From a virus: DNA of 45,336 nt. The position numbers were made by a program, and so were the translations under genes. A model generated the notes under the pieces. The model saw nothing but the letters and a program-made list of their open reading frames with translations. It was not told the origin of the DNA and ran no database searches. The stretch is taken from positions 1 to 45,336 of the IMG/VR virus record IMGVR_UViG_3300025164_000007; one strand, 5' to 3'. Each line of letters opens with the position of its first letter. Positions within the stretch are counted from its first letter, which is position 1. Shown one piece after another: positions 37,841 through 45,336 of the stretch.

Positions 37841-38842
37841 TCACACGCCCTCTGGCCCTGGGGGCAACAATTGACCTTCTGGCCAGAAACCAGGCCGACC
37901 CGGAATCATATTCATGAAATCGAGCATGAAGGGATCATCTGCCGGCGGCTCTTCCTTTTCTGTGTTCTTGCCGATCTTTTTCAGCAACTCCATAATCAAC
38001 TTCAGGTTCAGCGCCTCGAAAATTGCCCAAATGAATTCGATAAATGGAATCGCGTACTTCTCGATGAATCTGACCAAAAGATCAATCAGCCGGAGCAAGC
38101 CATCGATCACCGGCTCGTTGCGGTCGATCCATCTCAAGATTGCTTTCAAGACCGTCGTGACGAGGTCAGTCATTCGTGTTTCAAAATTCGCTCGCAATCT
38201 CTCTGCCGTGGCCAATTCAGGCCCGATCGCTTGCGCCCGCCTGAACTGGGCCATCGTCCTTTGCAACTCCGTTTGGGCCTGGGCTAACGTGACCTGCGGG
38301 CTGAATCCAGCCAGCGCCTGAACCTGCCCCTCAACCGTCTGAGCGAATCCCCGGACCACTTTTGTGAACGACCGGACCGCAATAGCCGCCACGCCTAGCG
38401 CTGCTGCTATGGCCGCTGCAGCGATCCCTACCGGGCCCGTCAAGACCGCCATGACTCCCGCGGCGCCCGTTGCCAACGCCCCGCCCACGCGCCCGGCTGC
38501 TAGCGCTGCGCCAATCTGGCTTAATCGGCCGATCGTCGCCCTGGCCTTGGTTTCCGTCTGCTGAAGCGCTTTGCTCGAAGCCTTGGCCGCATTCTCTCTG
38601 TCTTTGGCTGCTTTCTCGTCTGCGGCCCTCTGCCGATCGGCTGCGCTCGGCGGCTCCTTCAATGGCGCTGGGGGCGGCTTTGGTGCCGGTTGTGGCCTCG
38701 GTGCCGCTTGTGGCCATCGTGGTACTTGTGCCCACGGTGCCGCTTGTGCCCAAGGTGGTCGTTGGCCGGCCTGCGCACCGGCTTGGGCCCTGGCTCGTGC
38801 GCCATCCTGATCGACAACCACTATGCGAAGTTCTTCCGACAT
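37841..38842 (-). CDS. Short tape-measure-like protein
   Basis: 333 residues from the ATG at 38840-38842. The sequence has a Pro/Ala/Gln-rich segment (residues about 20-60), a charged coiled-coil (ADRQRAADEKAAKDRENAAKA), an Ala/Gly-rich hydrophobic stretch (about 110-155) and two further hydrophobic helices near 255-285. This mixture of coiled coil and membrane-active helices is typical of tape-measure proteins. At about 333 residues it is far shorter than most, which would imply a short tail (tens of nanometres) if it is the ruler. Confidence 0.5.
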   Translation of the reverse strand: MSEELRIVVVDQDGARARAQAGAQAGQRPPWAQAAPWAQVPRWPQAAPRPQPAPKPPPAPLKEPPSAADRQRAADEKAAKDRENAAKASSKALQQTETKARATIGRLSQIGAALAAGRVGGALATGAAGVMAVLTGPVGIAAAAIAAALGVAAIAVRSFTKVVRGFAQTVEGQVQALAGFSPQVTLAQAQTELQRTMAQFRRAQAIGPELATAERLRANFETRMTDLVTTVLKAILRWIDRNEPVIDGLLRLIDLLVRFIEKYAIPFIEFIWAIFEALNLKLIMELLKKIGKNTEKEEPPADDPFMLDFMNMIPGRPGFWPEGQLLPPGPEGV

Positions 38843-39321
38843 CAACTCTCAACAATCGTGAAAAATAGCCCACTTGCGTCAGGGTACAATCGAAATCGAA
38901 ATGGTATTTCCCTCAGCGCGGGAGCGAATAATAGCCGCACCGGGAATCCTTCCGCCAGTATCGCGCGGGTCGCCGTGACCGAGGTTGGTTGCGTGGCAGC
39001 GGGCGTCCCTGCCGTCGATGTCATTACCAACGTCTTCACCAGTGACGATCCGACGTCTGTGCGGCCGACTGTACTGATCGTCCCAAACGTCGCATGGTAC
39101 GGCCAAAACGCCAACTTTGCTTTCGCCTGGTTGTATTCCATGCAGACGAATTCAATGAAGCACTCCATCCCCTGGTAGACCGCATCCTGCGGAGTTTGTC
39201 CAAAATTGTCCCCGACGATCAACTGTTTCTGCGCCACGTGCTCAATGGTGATCCCGTCCATGATTTGACCTATCGTCGCACCGTCGTACGTGACCGTATA
39301 TCCACCCGCGATGAAAGACAT
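38842..39321 (-). CDS. Tail tube-like protein
   Basis: 159 residues, ATG start. It begins GGYTVTYDGATIGQIMDGITIEHV and continues with strands and FIEFVCMEYNQAKAKLAFWPY, the kind of N-terminal beta domain seen in major tail tube proteins that polymerise into hexameric rings. It directly precedes the tape-measure-like gene, and its TGA overlaps that gene's ATG. Assignment by fold impression and position. Confidence 0.5.
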   Translation of the reverse strand: MSFIAGGYTVTYDGATIGQIMDGITIEHVAQKQLIVGDNFGQTPQDAVYQGMECFIEFVCMEYNQAKAKLAFWPYHATFGTISTVGRTDVGSSLVKTLVMTSTAGTPAATQPTSVTATRAILAEGFPVRLLFAPALREIPFRFRLYPDASGLFFTIVES

Positions 39322-39323
39322 GG

Positions 39324-39857
39324 CTAAACCCTCGTTTGAATTCGTCTAGCGCCGCGGAACCTGATCGTCCGCACAACCGCAGCAACTATTTCGCCACTTG
39401 CAGCATAAAACGTTTCCGCCGGGACTTGTCGAAATGGACCTACTCCCGCAAACTTCAACGGCTCGATAAACCCTTCGGTCGAACCTGTCTCGGCAAATAG
39501 GTACGCATTCGCTGCCGCCAACACCGGATACTTGAAATCCACCTGCAGTTCTACAGCTGCCTCGTACGTCTCGAAACTCTGCGACAAACCGATGAACAGG
39601 CTGCGCCGTCTGTCGCTTGGTACTCTGGGTGCTCGCATCGCGATTGTGACGTCCACGTTATACAACTTGTCGATCGCGCCAGCATTCGTCACATGGCTCG
39701 GCCCAGGTTCAACTCCAGCCGACACCACCAACACATACAGGTCACCGGACGTCGGCGGGACGTGCTCATCTAATTCGACTTCCACCTGCCGATTCTCAAA
39801 ATCCGCATGAAGGCGAATCCGGTCGCGCACAGCCCGCAGCAAAGCACTTTCACTCAT
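39324..39857 (-). CDS. Tail terminator/neck-like protein
   Basis: 177 residues, ATG overlapping the previous stop. An N-terminal helix (LLRAVRDRIRLHA) is followed by alternating strands and LYNVDVTIAMRAPRVPSDRR. The size, helix-then-strands arrangement and position between the gpG-like protein and the tube protein fit the tail terminator position in siphoviruses and Mu-like gp37. No sequence signature was recognised, so the role rests on synteny. Confidence 0.5.
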   Translation of the reverse strand: MSESALLRAVRDRIRLHADFENRQVEVELDEHVPPTSGDLYVLVVSAGVEPGPSHVTNAGAIDKLYNVDVTIAMRAPRVPSDRRRSLFIGLSQSFETYEAAVELQVDFKYPVLAAANAYLFAETGSTEGFIEPLKFAGVGPFRQVPAETFYAASGEIVAAVVRTIRFRGARRIQTRV

Positions 39858-40687
39858 GCCGCCCGCCTAAAGAATATCTGAACACTGACCACCAATGCCC
39901 GATTTGCTACCGCCAACCATCGTTCCCACCACACTCGCGGCACGGGATGCTGTTCATCCGGCAGGAACGGCCTGGCTGGCACCCCGTCGCCTCCGCGTTG
40001 GTGCCGACTCGCATATGCCACATTCGTTCCCACGATAACATGACCTCCCTCCGCTTCCATGATCTGCTCGCTACCGCCAGCCCCGCCCGGCTTCAGATAG
40101 CCAATATTTTCGCCGGAGCCTGTCAACTGCCCAGGAGATAGGCTGTTGAGCAGGACTCCGGTGTCACGCAAAATCTCCACTTGCCGATTGCCGAACACCT
40201 CGAGCATCGTCTTGGCGCCTTCCTTCTTAACGATCGACCACGCGATCCGCGCCGCATGCGACTTGGCTTCCCGTTCTCCCTCCGACAACATGAATCGCCT
40301 CAGCAGCCCGCTGTAGATGCCCCTCCAACGCTTCAACTGGGCTTTGGTCAGTAGTCCCGGCTTATTGCCCGGCGCTGTCCTGTGAGCTCGGCCGAGGCCT
40401 GCAGCCTGCTTTAACCGGGCTTTCTCGCCAGGTCCGAACCTCCGATGATACGCCACGTAGGCTTGGGACAACTTCGGCCATGTGACGCCCATCTCATCCG
40501 TTCCACCCCTCGACTTCATCACATAGGCATCCTTGATGTCCGACAACGCTGCAAATCCCAACGTCAGCGCGAATCCCTTGGCGATCCCGTGTTGATCCGG
40601 TTCGGTTCCCGACAATATCCGGCCGACCAGGTTCGCCAGCCTGCTAATGTCTGATCTGGTTCCCCTAAATTGCACCGTTTCAGTCAT
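39854..40687 (-). CDS. Phage virion morphogenesis protein (Mu gpG / tail completion-like)
   Basis: 277 residues from the ATG at 40685-40687 (a TTG three codons earlier is less likely). The C-terminal half has ILRDTGVLLNSLS, then VIVGTNVAYASRHQRGG and VPARPFLPDEQ. This is the conserved order of the virion morphogenesis/HK97-gp10-like tail completion family, in which the protein joins the head to the tail tube. The central segment KPGLLTKAQLKRWRGIYSGL and the N-terminal helices make it longer than many relatives. It overlaps the next gene by 4 bp (ATGA). Confidence 0.75.
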   Translation of the reverse strand: MTETVQFRGTRSDISRLANLVGRILSGTEPDQHGIAKGFALTLGFAALSDIKDAYVMKSRGGTDEMGVTWPKLSQAYVAYHRRFGPGEKARLKQAAGLGRAHRTAPGNKPGLLTKAQLKRWRGIYSGLLRRFMLSEGEREAKSHAARIAWSIVKKEGAKTMLEVFGNRQVEILRDTGVLLNSLSPGQLTGSGENIGYLKPGGAGGSEQIMEAEGGHVIVGTNVAYASRHQRGGDGVPARPFLPDEQHPVPRVWWERWLAVANRALVVSVQIFFRRAA

Positions 40688-40692
40688 CAATA

Positions 40693-41217
40693 TCAATCGA
40701 GAATCTGCGGGTAATCTTGTTGTGTCGTGTCTTGAGTCAAATGGGTCGGCGCGTCGCTGCTGTTCTGCCGCGTTACGCGAATCGTGCTCCGCTGATATCT
40801 GCGGTCCACCGCTACATTGCTCATCGTCGGTCGCATGTCATCGCGCTGCGCCTTCCCTGGCAGTTGGCGTATGCCCTCCGACACTTGCGCTAAGAGCCCC
40901 TCATCCGGATCAGCTATTCGCTGCCATTCTCTCTCGATCGAATCGGGGATCACATTGCCGCGGCGCAAACACAGAAACCTCACCGCCATCGTCACCGCCC
41001 ATCGTATAACTAACGTCGATGTTGCCAACACTGCCGGCGTATACCTCTGGCGCAAATACAGGTCAATCTCCTCCGTCGCCTGGTTGATGCAATCGTGAAC
41101 GACATCCAAATCCGTCGTTCCGTCGGCATCGTGGTCCGAGAAATCCTGAACCGCCGTAGCGCTCAGCAATCGCTCAACCTGGGCCACCGTGCAATAGACC
41201 GGGCTGATCAGCGTCAT
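40693..41217 (-). CDS. Head-tail joining protein, gp36/DUF1320-like
   Basis: 174 residues from the ATG at 41215-41217; a longer in-frame reading from 41283 would run through the terminator and is rejected. The pattern YCTVAQVERLL, DVVHDCINQATEEIDLYLRQRYTP and the following helical RWAVTMAVRFLCLRRG is the signature layout of the Mu gp36 (DUF1320) connector family: a tetrahelical adaptor docking on the portal. The upstream sequence GGTGAAGAG lies directly before the ATG. Confidence 0.75.
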   Translation of the reverse strand: MTLISPVYCTVAQVERLLSATAVQDFSDHDADGTTDLDVVHDCINQATEEIDLYLRQRYTPAVLATSTLVIRWAVTMAVRFLCLRRGNVIPDSIEREWQRIADPDEGLLAQVSEGIRQLPGKAQRDDMRPTMSNVAVDRRYQRSTIRVTRQNSSDAPTHLTQDTTQQDYPQILD

Positions 41218-41226
41218 CTCTTCACC

Positions 41227-41266
41227 AAAAAAAACAGGCCGGCCGACTGAGAACAATCGGCCGGCC
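41227..41266 (-). terminator. Intrinsic terminator after the capsid block
   Basis: On the minus strand a perfect 10-bp GC-rich stem (41257-41266 pairs with 41237-41246), with a 10-base loop, is followed by CA-free T8 a few bases later (41227-41234). It separates the capsid genes from the gp36-like gene and probably sets a step-down in expression between capsid and joining/tail genes. It also shows that the longer reading of the next gene, starting at 41283, is not the true start. Confidence 0.85.
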
Positions 41267-41292
41267 AATCGAAGGACATTCAACGCAGCAAC

Positions 41293-41829
41293 TTAACTGA
41301 CGACAACTCCGCGGGCCAAAGGTTTGTATCGCAAATGGTGAGTCCAAGTTCCCGTCGTTGCACCCACCGCCGTAATTGCCGTGATGATCCCCGCCGGAAT
41401 GATCAACCGGCCTGCCTGCGAAATAGCAGCCCCGGCTGCAACCACTACGGCCGCATCGGCCAATGTCCCAGTGATCCGAACTACCGTGCCCGCCGCAACG
41501 CTGGCCAGACTGGCTGACGCCGCGCATAGATCGGTCGCTGCTCCGTCCGTCGGATCCGCCGCCCATTTCAATGTCGTCGCCGTGCCGCCATTGTCCGTCA
41601 CGCAAACCGATAACAGAACCTGAAGCTCAATCGGACCGCCCGCGATGGTAAATATCGTTGATGTGCCGTTTGCGATCACTGCCGCTGCCGTAGAGATCGC
41701 TTTTTCTTTCTGATCGTACAGCTCGCGCAACGTACCCAACAACGAAATGTCATTGGCCGGCGCAGCCGCCGATGGCCAAGGTGAAGCACCACTCGGTCCG
41801 CAAATCAACTCTATCGCATCTCGCGGCAT
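41293..41829 (-). CDS. Hypothetical virion-associated protein
   Basis: 178 residues with an ATG start, 9 bp after the preceding gene. The N-terminal 45 residues include the helix LLGTLRELYDQKEKA. The rest is a beta-rich Ala/Thr/Val domain with ITGTLADAAVVVAAGAAI. No family was recognised. A strong intrinsic terminator follows it, so it closes the capsid transcription block together with the previous gene. Confidence 0.6.
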   Translation of the reverse strand: MPRDAIELICGPSGASPWPSAAAPANDISLLGTLRELYDQKEKAISTAAAVIANGTSTIFTIAGGPIELQVLLSVCVTDNGGTATTLKWAADPTDGAATDLCAASASLASVAAGTVVRITGTLADAAVVVAAGAAISQAGRLIIPAGIITAITAVGATTGTWTHHLRYKPLARGVVVS

Positions 41830-41838
41830 ACCCCACCC

Positions 41839-42258
41839 CTAGCCCATGTTGCCGTTAGCCGACATCGGCGTCCACAGCATCCCAAATTCTAGCACCCCTG
41901 CCGTGACGTTCGCCGTAGCCACCGTCAAAATCAAATTGGCGGAGACCACTCGCTCGATCAGCGCAACCGTCACTTCAACTTCCGGGGTCGTGTCCGTCCA
42001 AAACTCGTTCGCATCGATGTCGGTCGCCGTCGTCGCCGCGATCAAACCGCCCGTATTGTTTGCCGTGCCGAATGCGATTGTCGCCGAAGCGCCTGTCAGC
42101 AACGTGGAGCAAAACGAATAAACGTACTGCAACAATACCCGGCCCGTGACCGTGGCTATTGCCACCGTGCCAATAGCTCCCAACCCCGCCGCACCCGTGA
42201 AGGTGACCGTCGTGATCAGCTGTTTTGGAACTCGTGATATCAGATTCAGGGCAGGCAT
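41839..42258 (-). CDS. Small beta-rich virion protein
   Basis: 139 residues, ATG start. The sequence is Thr/Val/Ala-rich with alternating hydrophobics and almost no charge, ending in GMLWTPMSANGNMG. No family was recognised. Its place immediately behind the capsid gene and upstream of the head-joining genes suggests a minor capsid, head-fibre or second decoration protein; that is inference from position. Confidence 0.6.
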   Translation of the reverse strand: MPALNLISRVPKQLITTVTFTGAAGLGAIGTVAIATVTGRVLLQYVYSFCSTLLTGASATIAFGTANNTGGLIAATTATDIDANEFWTDTTPEVEVTVALIERVVSANLILTVATANVTAGVLEFGMLWTPMSANGNMG

Positions 42259-42270
42259 TATTTATGCACC

Positions 42271-43407
42271 TCAGAACACCACCGTACCATAAGCGACCGA
42301 TACCGGGATGTGATTGATCGCCAGCGCATTGTCTAGCGCAAAAATCTCGGTCACAGTCGGGTTCGATGATTCCTTGGACCACGACGCCAAGCCGACTTTG
42401 ACCGACTTCGGGCCGTTGTCGTATTCCGCAATCGGTTCCGAGCCTAGCTGCATGCTGAAAATTCCCATGTTGGGATCCGGCATGAACACTGCTGCATTGT
42501 TCCCGATGTACTTCGTGAACGCCTCCGATCCGGGTGCCCCGAGGTCCAATCCCTCGTCCGTGATCCACCAGGTCAACCCTGGCATGGCAGCCAACTCGCC
42601 CACTTGAGCATTCAACGGGGATCCGTCCTCGCGCGTCCCCACGACTCGCTCAAACCGACGGAAGGGGCTGTTGGCAATGCCCGCTTGGCTTTGCACGAAA
42701 TCGTTCGTGATCACATGCTGCCAGATGGCTCCCTGGCATAGGATGTTTTCCAGCCGACCGCCGTACAGCTGCTGAAATGCCGCGTTGATCTGGGACAGGT
42801 GGCTCGGGATGTCCGCCGCCGGGTTGTCCCAGCTCACATCGAGAATGTTGCCGGCGCCCAACATGTTGAGCTGGGTTTTGTTGGCTGCGGGCATTTGGAA
42901 GTTGATCTGGAAGAGCGAGCCGGCCGAAGTGAAGTTGAAATACCAATCGTCGCCAGCAACAGTCACGTAGAGCGCATCGCGCAACATCCCCGCCACCATG
43001 GCCGCCCGCCAGTTGGCAGCCTTCTGCGCCAGGAACTGGGTTTGCCGGCGAATCATCTGCGCGCCCATCTCATCGCGCATTCTCGGGTCGCCGATCTGGG
43101 CCAAGTTGTGGAGCTCCTCGGCCGTCAGTTGCAGTTGCTCATGCATCCTGGGATACGTGATCGGTACGCGGCCGATCGGGTTGCGCTTCGCGATGGCTGC
43201 GGCCGTAGCCGGCGCACGCCCGCGGCCGATCTGGCGAGAATTGTTGAAGACTTGGTAGCTTCCATCGCGTCCGTGGCCGAAATATTCTTCGTTGCGACCG
43301 CCGGGTTCCATCCCCATGAATTGGAGAATCCACCGCTCGGCCGCCATCTGCCGACTGACCACCTTTGTCAGGGTGATCGGCTGTAAGATTGAGTGAAGCG
43401 ATGCCAC
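42271..43407 (-). CDS. Major capsid protein (HK97-fold)
   Basis: 378 residues with a GTG start. Size, position between decoration protein and head-tail connectors, and composition fit a major capsid protein. The N-terminal third (YFGHGRDGSYQVFNN, HEQLQLTAEELHNL) is helical and charged. The C-terminal half contains the P-domain-like stretch KYIGNNAAVFMPDPNMG, as in lambda gpE-type and related capsid proteins, where the protein binds or displays near a conserved FMPDP-like motif. It would assemble into the icosahedral shell and be processed by the preceding protease. Confidence 0.8.
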   Translation of the reverse strand: MASLHSILQPITLTKVVSRQMAAERWILQFMGMEPGGRNEEYFGHGRDGSYQVFNNSRQIGRGRAPATAAAIAKRNPIGRVPITYPRMHEQLQLTAEELHNLAQIGDPRMRDEMGAQMIRRQTQFLAQKAANWRAAMVAGMLRDALYVTVAGDDWYFNFTSAGSLFQINFQMPAANKTQLNMLGAGNILDVSWDNPAADIPSHLSQINAAFQQLYGGRLENILCQGAIWQHVITNDFVQSQAGIANSPFRRFERVVGTREDGSPLNAQVGELAAMPGLTWWITDEGLDLGAPGSEAFTKYIGNNAAVFMPDPNMGIFSMQLGSEPIAEYDNGPKSVKVGLASWSKESSNPTVTEIFALDNALAINHIPVSVAYGTVVF

Positions 43408-43456
43408 GGTCTTTCATCTCCGCGCCCTGCCCCCAGGACGTTTGCCCTCTTGTGTG

Positions 43457-43510
43457 CAGCGGATGCCCGAGGGGCTCACGGGCATTTCGGGTGCGCCACC
43501 CTATCCGCTG
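43457..43510 (-). promoter_or_regulatory. Three-way-junction leader upstream of the major capsid gene
   Basis: On the minus strand an 8-bp closing stem (43503-43510 with 43457-43464) encloses two hairpins: GGGTG/CACCC (43497-43501 with 43489-43493) and ATGCCCG/CGGGCAT (43479-43485 with 43463-43469, sharing two bases with the closing stem). It sits in the 116-bp gap before the capsid start codon. There is no U-tract after it, so it is not a simple terminator. It may stabilise or regulate the capsid mRNA. Confidence 0.5.
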
Positions 43511-43523
43511 TTTATGCTCTCCA

Positions 43524-44384
43524 TTAAGTCGCAGTCGCGTAGGCAAATCCACCTGTCAAACCCGTACCGAACGCCGGCGTCCACAGATCCAAATGCCACT
43601 TCAAAGTCGTCCCTGCATACAACGATCGCAAACGGCCGCCCGCCCCGATCATCTGGCCCGTTGTCGTCCAAGTCACCGAGTCAGCCGACATGTCGTTGCC
43701 GATAATGAGGTTGTCGCCTTCGGCGCTCGCAATCACGAAATCTTCAGCGGAATTCACGGACCGGATGAGAAAATATTCCAGCCCCGGATGGATGGTCGGC
43801 AATGTGATCGCTGAAGCGGCCGCGCCGGCGAACTCGTAGAAAAACGTTGTTCCGTTTTCCGCTTCCGTAATCGTGTGATCTTCCGCGGTGATCGTCTGCA
43901 TCCGATACCCAGCTCCGGCCTGGTATCCGAATGGGTCGTCATCCAACACGCAGCCAGCAGCGTAGAGTTTCCTCCTGGCCAAAAATTCGTCCACATGGGT
44001 CCTAAAGGCCGTGCCCTGAATCAATAGACTCGTCGCTTTCAGCGGTGCGCGCACGATTGCCGGAGCAACTCGGTCGGCATTGTTCGCGTCGAAATCCTGT
44101 GCTCGCAACTCGTAAGGCACGATCCCCCACAACTCTTGCGTACCGTCCGACGCATCCGCATCCCACTCTTCGAGCTCTCCACTCGCAGTCACTTTCCCCA
44201 TCAGCAACCCGGCTCGGATCACCGTCGTCGGCGTGTTCCCAGCATCGCGCATCGCGCCGCTATACACCACGCTCTGTTCAAGAACCAGACCCTTCGCCCG
44301 ATCACCGCCCCACAGAATTTCATATTCCGTGGTAATGTCGAGCGCACCAGTGCCCGGGATGCCCCATCCGCCAAATCTGGTCAT
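43524..44384 (-). CDS. Head decoration protein (lambda gpD-like N-terminus) with C-terminal extension
   Basis: 286 residues, ATG preceded by AAGGAC. The segment TTVIRAGLLMGKVTASGELEEW matches the conserved start of the lambda gpD-like decoration fold, which caps capsid threefold positions. Decoration proteins are usually 100-150 residues, so the roughly 150-residue C-terminal part, beta-rich and ending in a glycine/alanine-rich tail, is an added domain that could be surface-exposed. It lies between the protease/scaffold and the major capsid gene, the standard order. Confidence 0.65.
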   Translation of the reverse strand: MTRFGGWGIPGTGALDITTEYEILWGGDRAKGLVLEQSVVYSGAMRDAGNTPTTVIRAGLLMGKVTASGELEEWDADASDGTQELWGIVPYELRAQDFDANNADRVAPAIVRAPLKATSLLIQGTAFRTHVDEFLARRKLYAAGCVLDDDPFGYQAGAGYRMQTITAEDHTITEAENGTTFFYEFAGAAASAITLPTIHPGLEYFLIRSVNSAEDFVIASAEGDNLIIGNDMSADSVTWTTTGQMIGAGGRLRSLYAGTTLKWHLDLWTPAFGTGLTGGFAYATAT

Positions 44385-44414
44385 GGTCTCGCGTCCTTAT
44401 GGTTCACCAAAAAC

Positions 44415-45336
44415 TTAGCGCTTGCGCAGTATCTCGTCTACTACCTTGTCGGCCTGTTCGGGCGTCAATGCTTCGCCCGCTTGCTCCGGCCTTTCGACAA
44501 CCTCCATGCGCAGCAACCGAGTTCGTGTTTCCGGGTCCCAAAATGTTCCCTTCGGGACCGCTTCACGACTCGCGATCCAAATCTCAAGATTCGTCGGCTG
44601 CGCGTTCCCGTCATCGTCCAAACTCAACCGGATCGCTTTCACTGCCGGCTGCCTGGACTTGTACTCGGCTGGTGTGCACTGACCAGAAGCCACCAGCGCA
44701 CTCAACCTTGTGGCAACTGTGCCGCGGTGGTGATGGGCCAAGTATTTGAGTTGCCTGTCCGAGGCGGTCGGCTTCTGTTTGTCCAGCGACATCGCGAACT
44801 CCGGTTGCGTGATTTCCATCGGCTCTTCAGCCGGGCCCTCGCCAGCGCCCATCGCCGTAGCCGTCAACAAAGCCTGTTCCAAGTGCTGCAAGAAGTTTTC
44901 CTCGTTCGTGTCGTCCGACAGCACGATCTGCATACCGGCCAGCGCGTCGAGCACCTTTTTCAACCGGTCCCCCTCGTTGTTGACTTCCGATTCTTCCGGT
45001 GGTTTCTTGTCTTCAGGCATGTCCTTATCTTCCCCTTGCAGCCGGTAGATCACCGGTTTGCCTATGTCCAGTCCCAGCCGCAGTGCGCAAGCCACCGGCT
45101 GAAACTCCGATTGGCGCTGGTCCACCGGGTGCTGCACCAGGTCCACATGCGTTATGCAATCCGTCCACTCTTGCCCGTCCCCGTCTTTCCAAGTTTCAAA
45201 TACCACTGGGGACAGCTCGGCCAGGTTGTTCTTAACCTTCTCGGCGTCTTCCTCGCGCGGTACGTTGATCGTCAACTCTGCGCTGTCGCCGTCTGGTGTG
45301 AGCGAGAACTGCTCGAGATAGCCAACCGTGTCTTGC
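44415..45336 (-). CDS. Capsid maturation protease/scaffold, C-terminal part
   Basis: Continuation of the gene starting at base 311 on the circle; if the window is treated as linear, only a TTG-started fragment from 45275 is visible. The protease-like part ends near ITHVDLVQHPV. After it comes an acidic, lysine-rich linker (DKDMPEDKKPPEESE) and a helical Glu/Gln-rich tail of about 190 residues. That is what is expected of a scaffold fused behind an S14/S78/Mu-I type protease. The next gene downstream is the decoration protein and then the major capsid protein. The family assignment is from motif pattern and synteny; catalytic residues were not pinned down. Confidence 0.7.
   Translation of the reverse strand, partial: QDTVGYLEQFSLTPDGDSAELTINVPREEDAEKVKNNLAELSPVVFETWKDGDGQEWTDCITHVDLVQHPVDQRQSEFQPVACALRLGLDIGKPVIYRLQGEDKDMPEDKKPPEESEVNNEGDRLKKVLDALAGMQIVLSDDTNEENFLQHLEQALLTATAMGAGEGPAEEPMEITQPEFAMSLDKQKPTASDRQLKYLAHHHRGTVATRLSALVASGQCTPAEYKSRQPAVKAIRLSLDDDGNAQPTNLEIWIASREAVPKGTFWDPETRTRLLRMEVVERPEQAGEALTPEQADKVVDEILRKR
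45238..45336. repeat. Terminal direct repeat, copy 2 (circularisation overlap)
   Basis: Identical to bases 1-99; one copy is redundant. A true physical terminal repeat of 99 bp cannot be excluded from sequence alone, but the k-mer-like length favours an assembly artefact of a circular map. Confidence 0.95.

Noticed and set aside
41218-41283. Longer N-terminus of the gp36-like protein from 41283
   Set aside because: It would run through a strong intrinsic terminator; the ATG at 41217 directly follows it.

Overview
The first and last 99 bases are identical, so this is a circular (or circularly permuted) contig closed by an assembler overlap: one complete phage genome of about 45,237 bp. Large and small terminases, portal, capsid protease, major capsid protein, head-tail joining proteins, a tail-chaperone gene with a frameshift site, and tail spikes identify a tailed double-stranded DNA phage (Caudoviricetes). 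A tape-measure-like and a tube-like protein without an obvious sheath suggest a siphovirus-like or short-tailed particle. Several head genes resemble Mu-type families (gp36/DUF1320, gpG/virion morphogenesis, gpF, gp29/DUF935-like portal, I-type protease). The host is not stated. High GC, GGCNN-type arrays and the style of the adhesin proteins would fit a planctomycete or similar GC-rich environmental bacterium, but this is inference.

Layout on the circle (almost everything on the minus strand, read from high to low coordinates). 24.4-19.3 kb: early genes, namely a small HTH regulator, small coiled-coil proteins, a DUF3102 protein behind a structured leader, and a superfamily-2 helicase carrying a 341-residue intein. 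19.3-18.86 kb: GC-rich degenerate array. 18.86-16.1 kb: a control region with a plus-strand HTH gene, a membrane/coiled-coil protein, small ORFs, an XRE regulator, repeated operator-like sites and a tRNA-like element. 15.9-13.4 kb: four accessory genes, each preceded by the same hairpin plus Shine-Dalgarno cassette. 13.4-9.1 kb: recombination genes (NinG-like nuclease, SMC/RecN-like ATPase, single-strand annealing protein, zinc ribbon, DEDD exonuclease). 8.9-2.1 kb: gpF-like head protein, a large tail/collar-type protein, small virion proteins, terminases and an HTH protein. 1.95-0.7 kb: a beta-rich adhesin-like protein. 0.7-0.43 kb: a second GC array. Across the junction, 0.3 to 27.5 kb through 45 kb: protease/scaffold, decoration, major capsid, connectors, tail tube, tape measure, distal tail, frameshifted chaperone, portal and a series of receptor-binding or adhesin proteins.

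The only long plus-strand block (24.5-27.4 kb) looks like an independently expressed accessory module. It holds a secreted CPGC protein, a secreted trypsin-like protease with a collagen-like stalk, two tandem paralogues of about 105 residues, and three or four small proteins including a 44-residue membrane peptide.

No replicative DNA polymerase, primase, integrase or classical lysozyme-type endolysin was recognised. The phage probably borrows the host replisome and carries its own helicase and annealing recombination genes. Unusual signals are: a -1 frameshift site on A9 in the tail-chaperone gene; the intein; two GC arrays each abutting a stop codon; repeated hairpin/SD leaders; and three three-way-junction structures.
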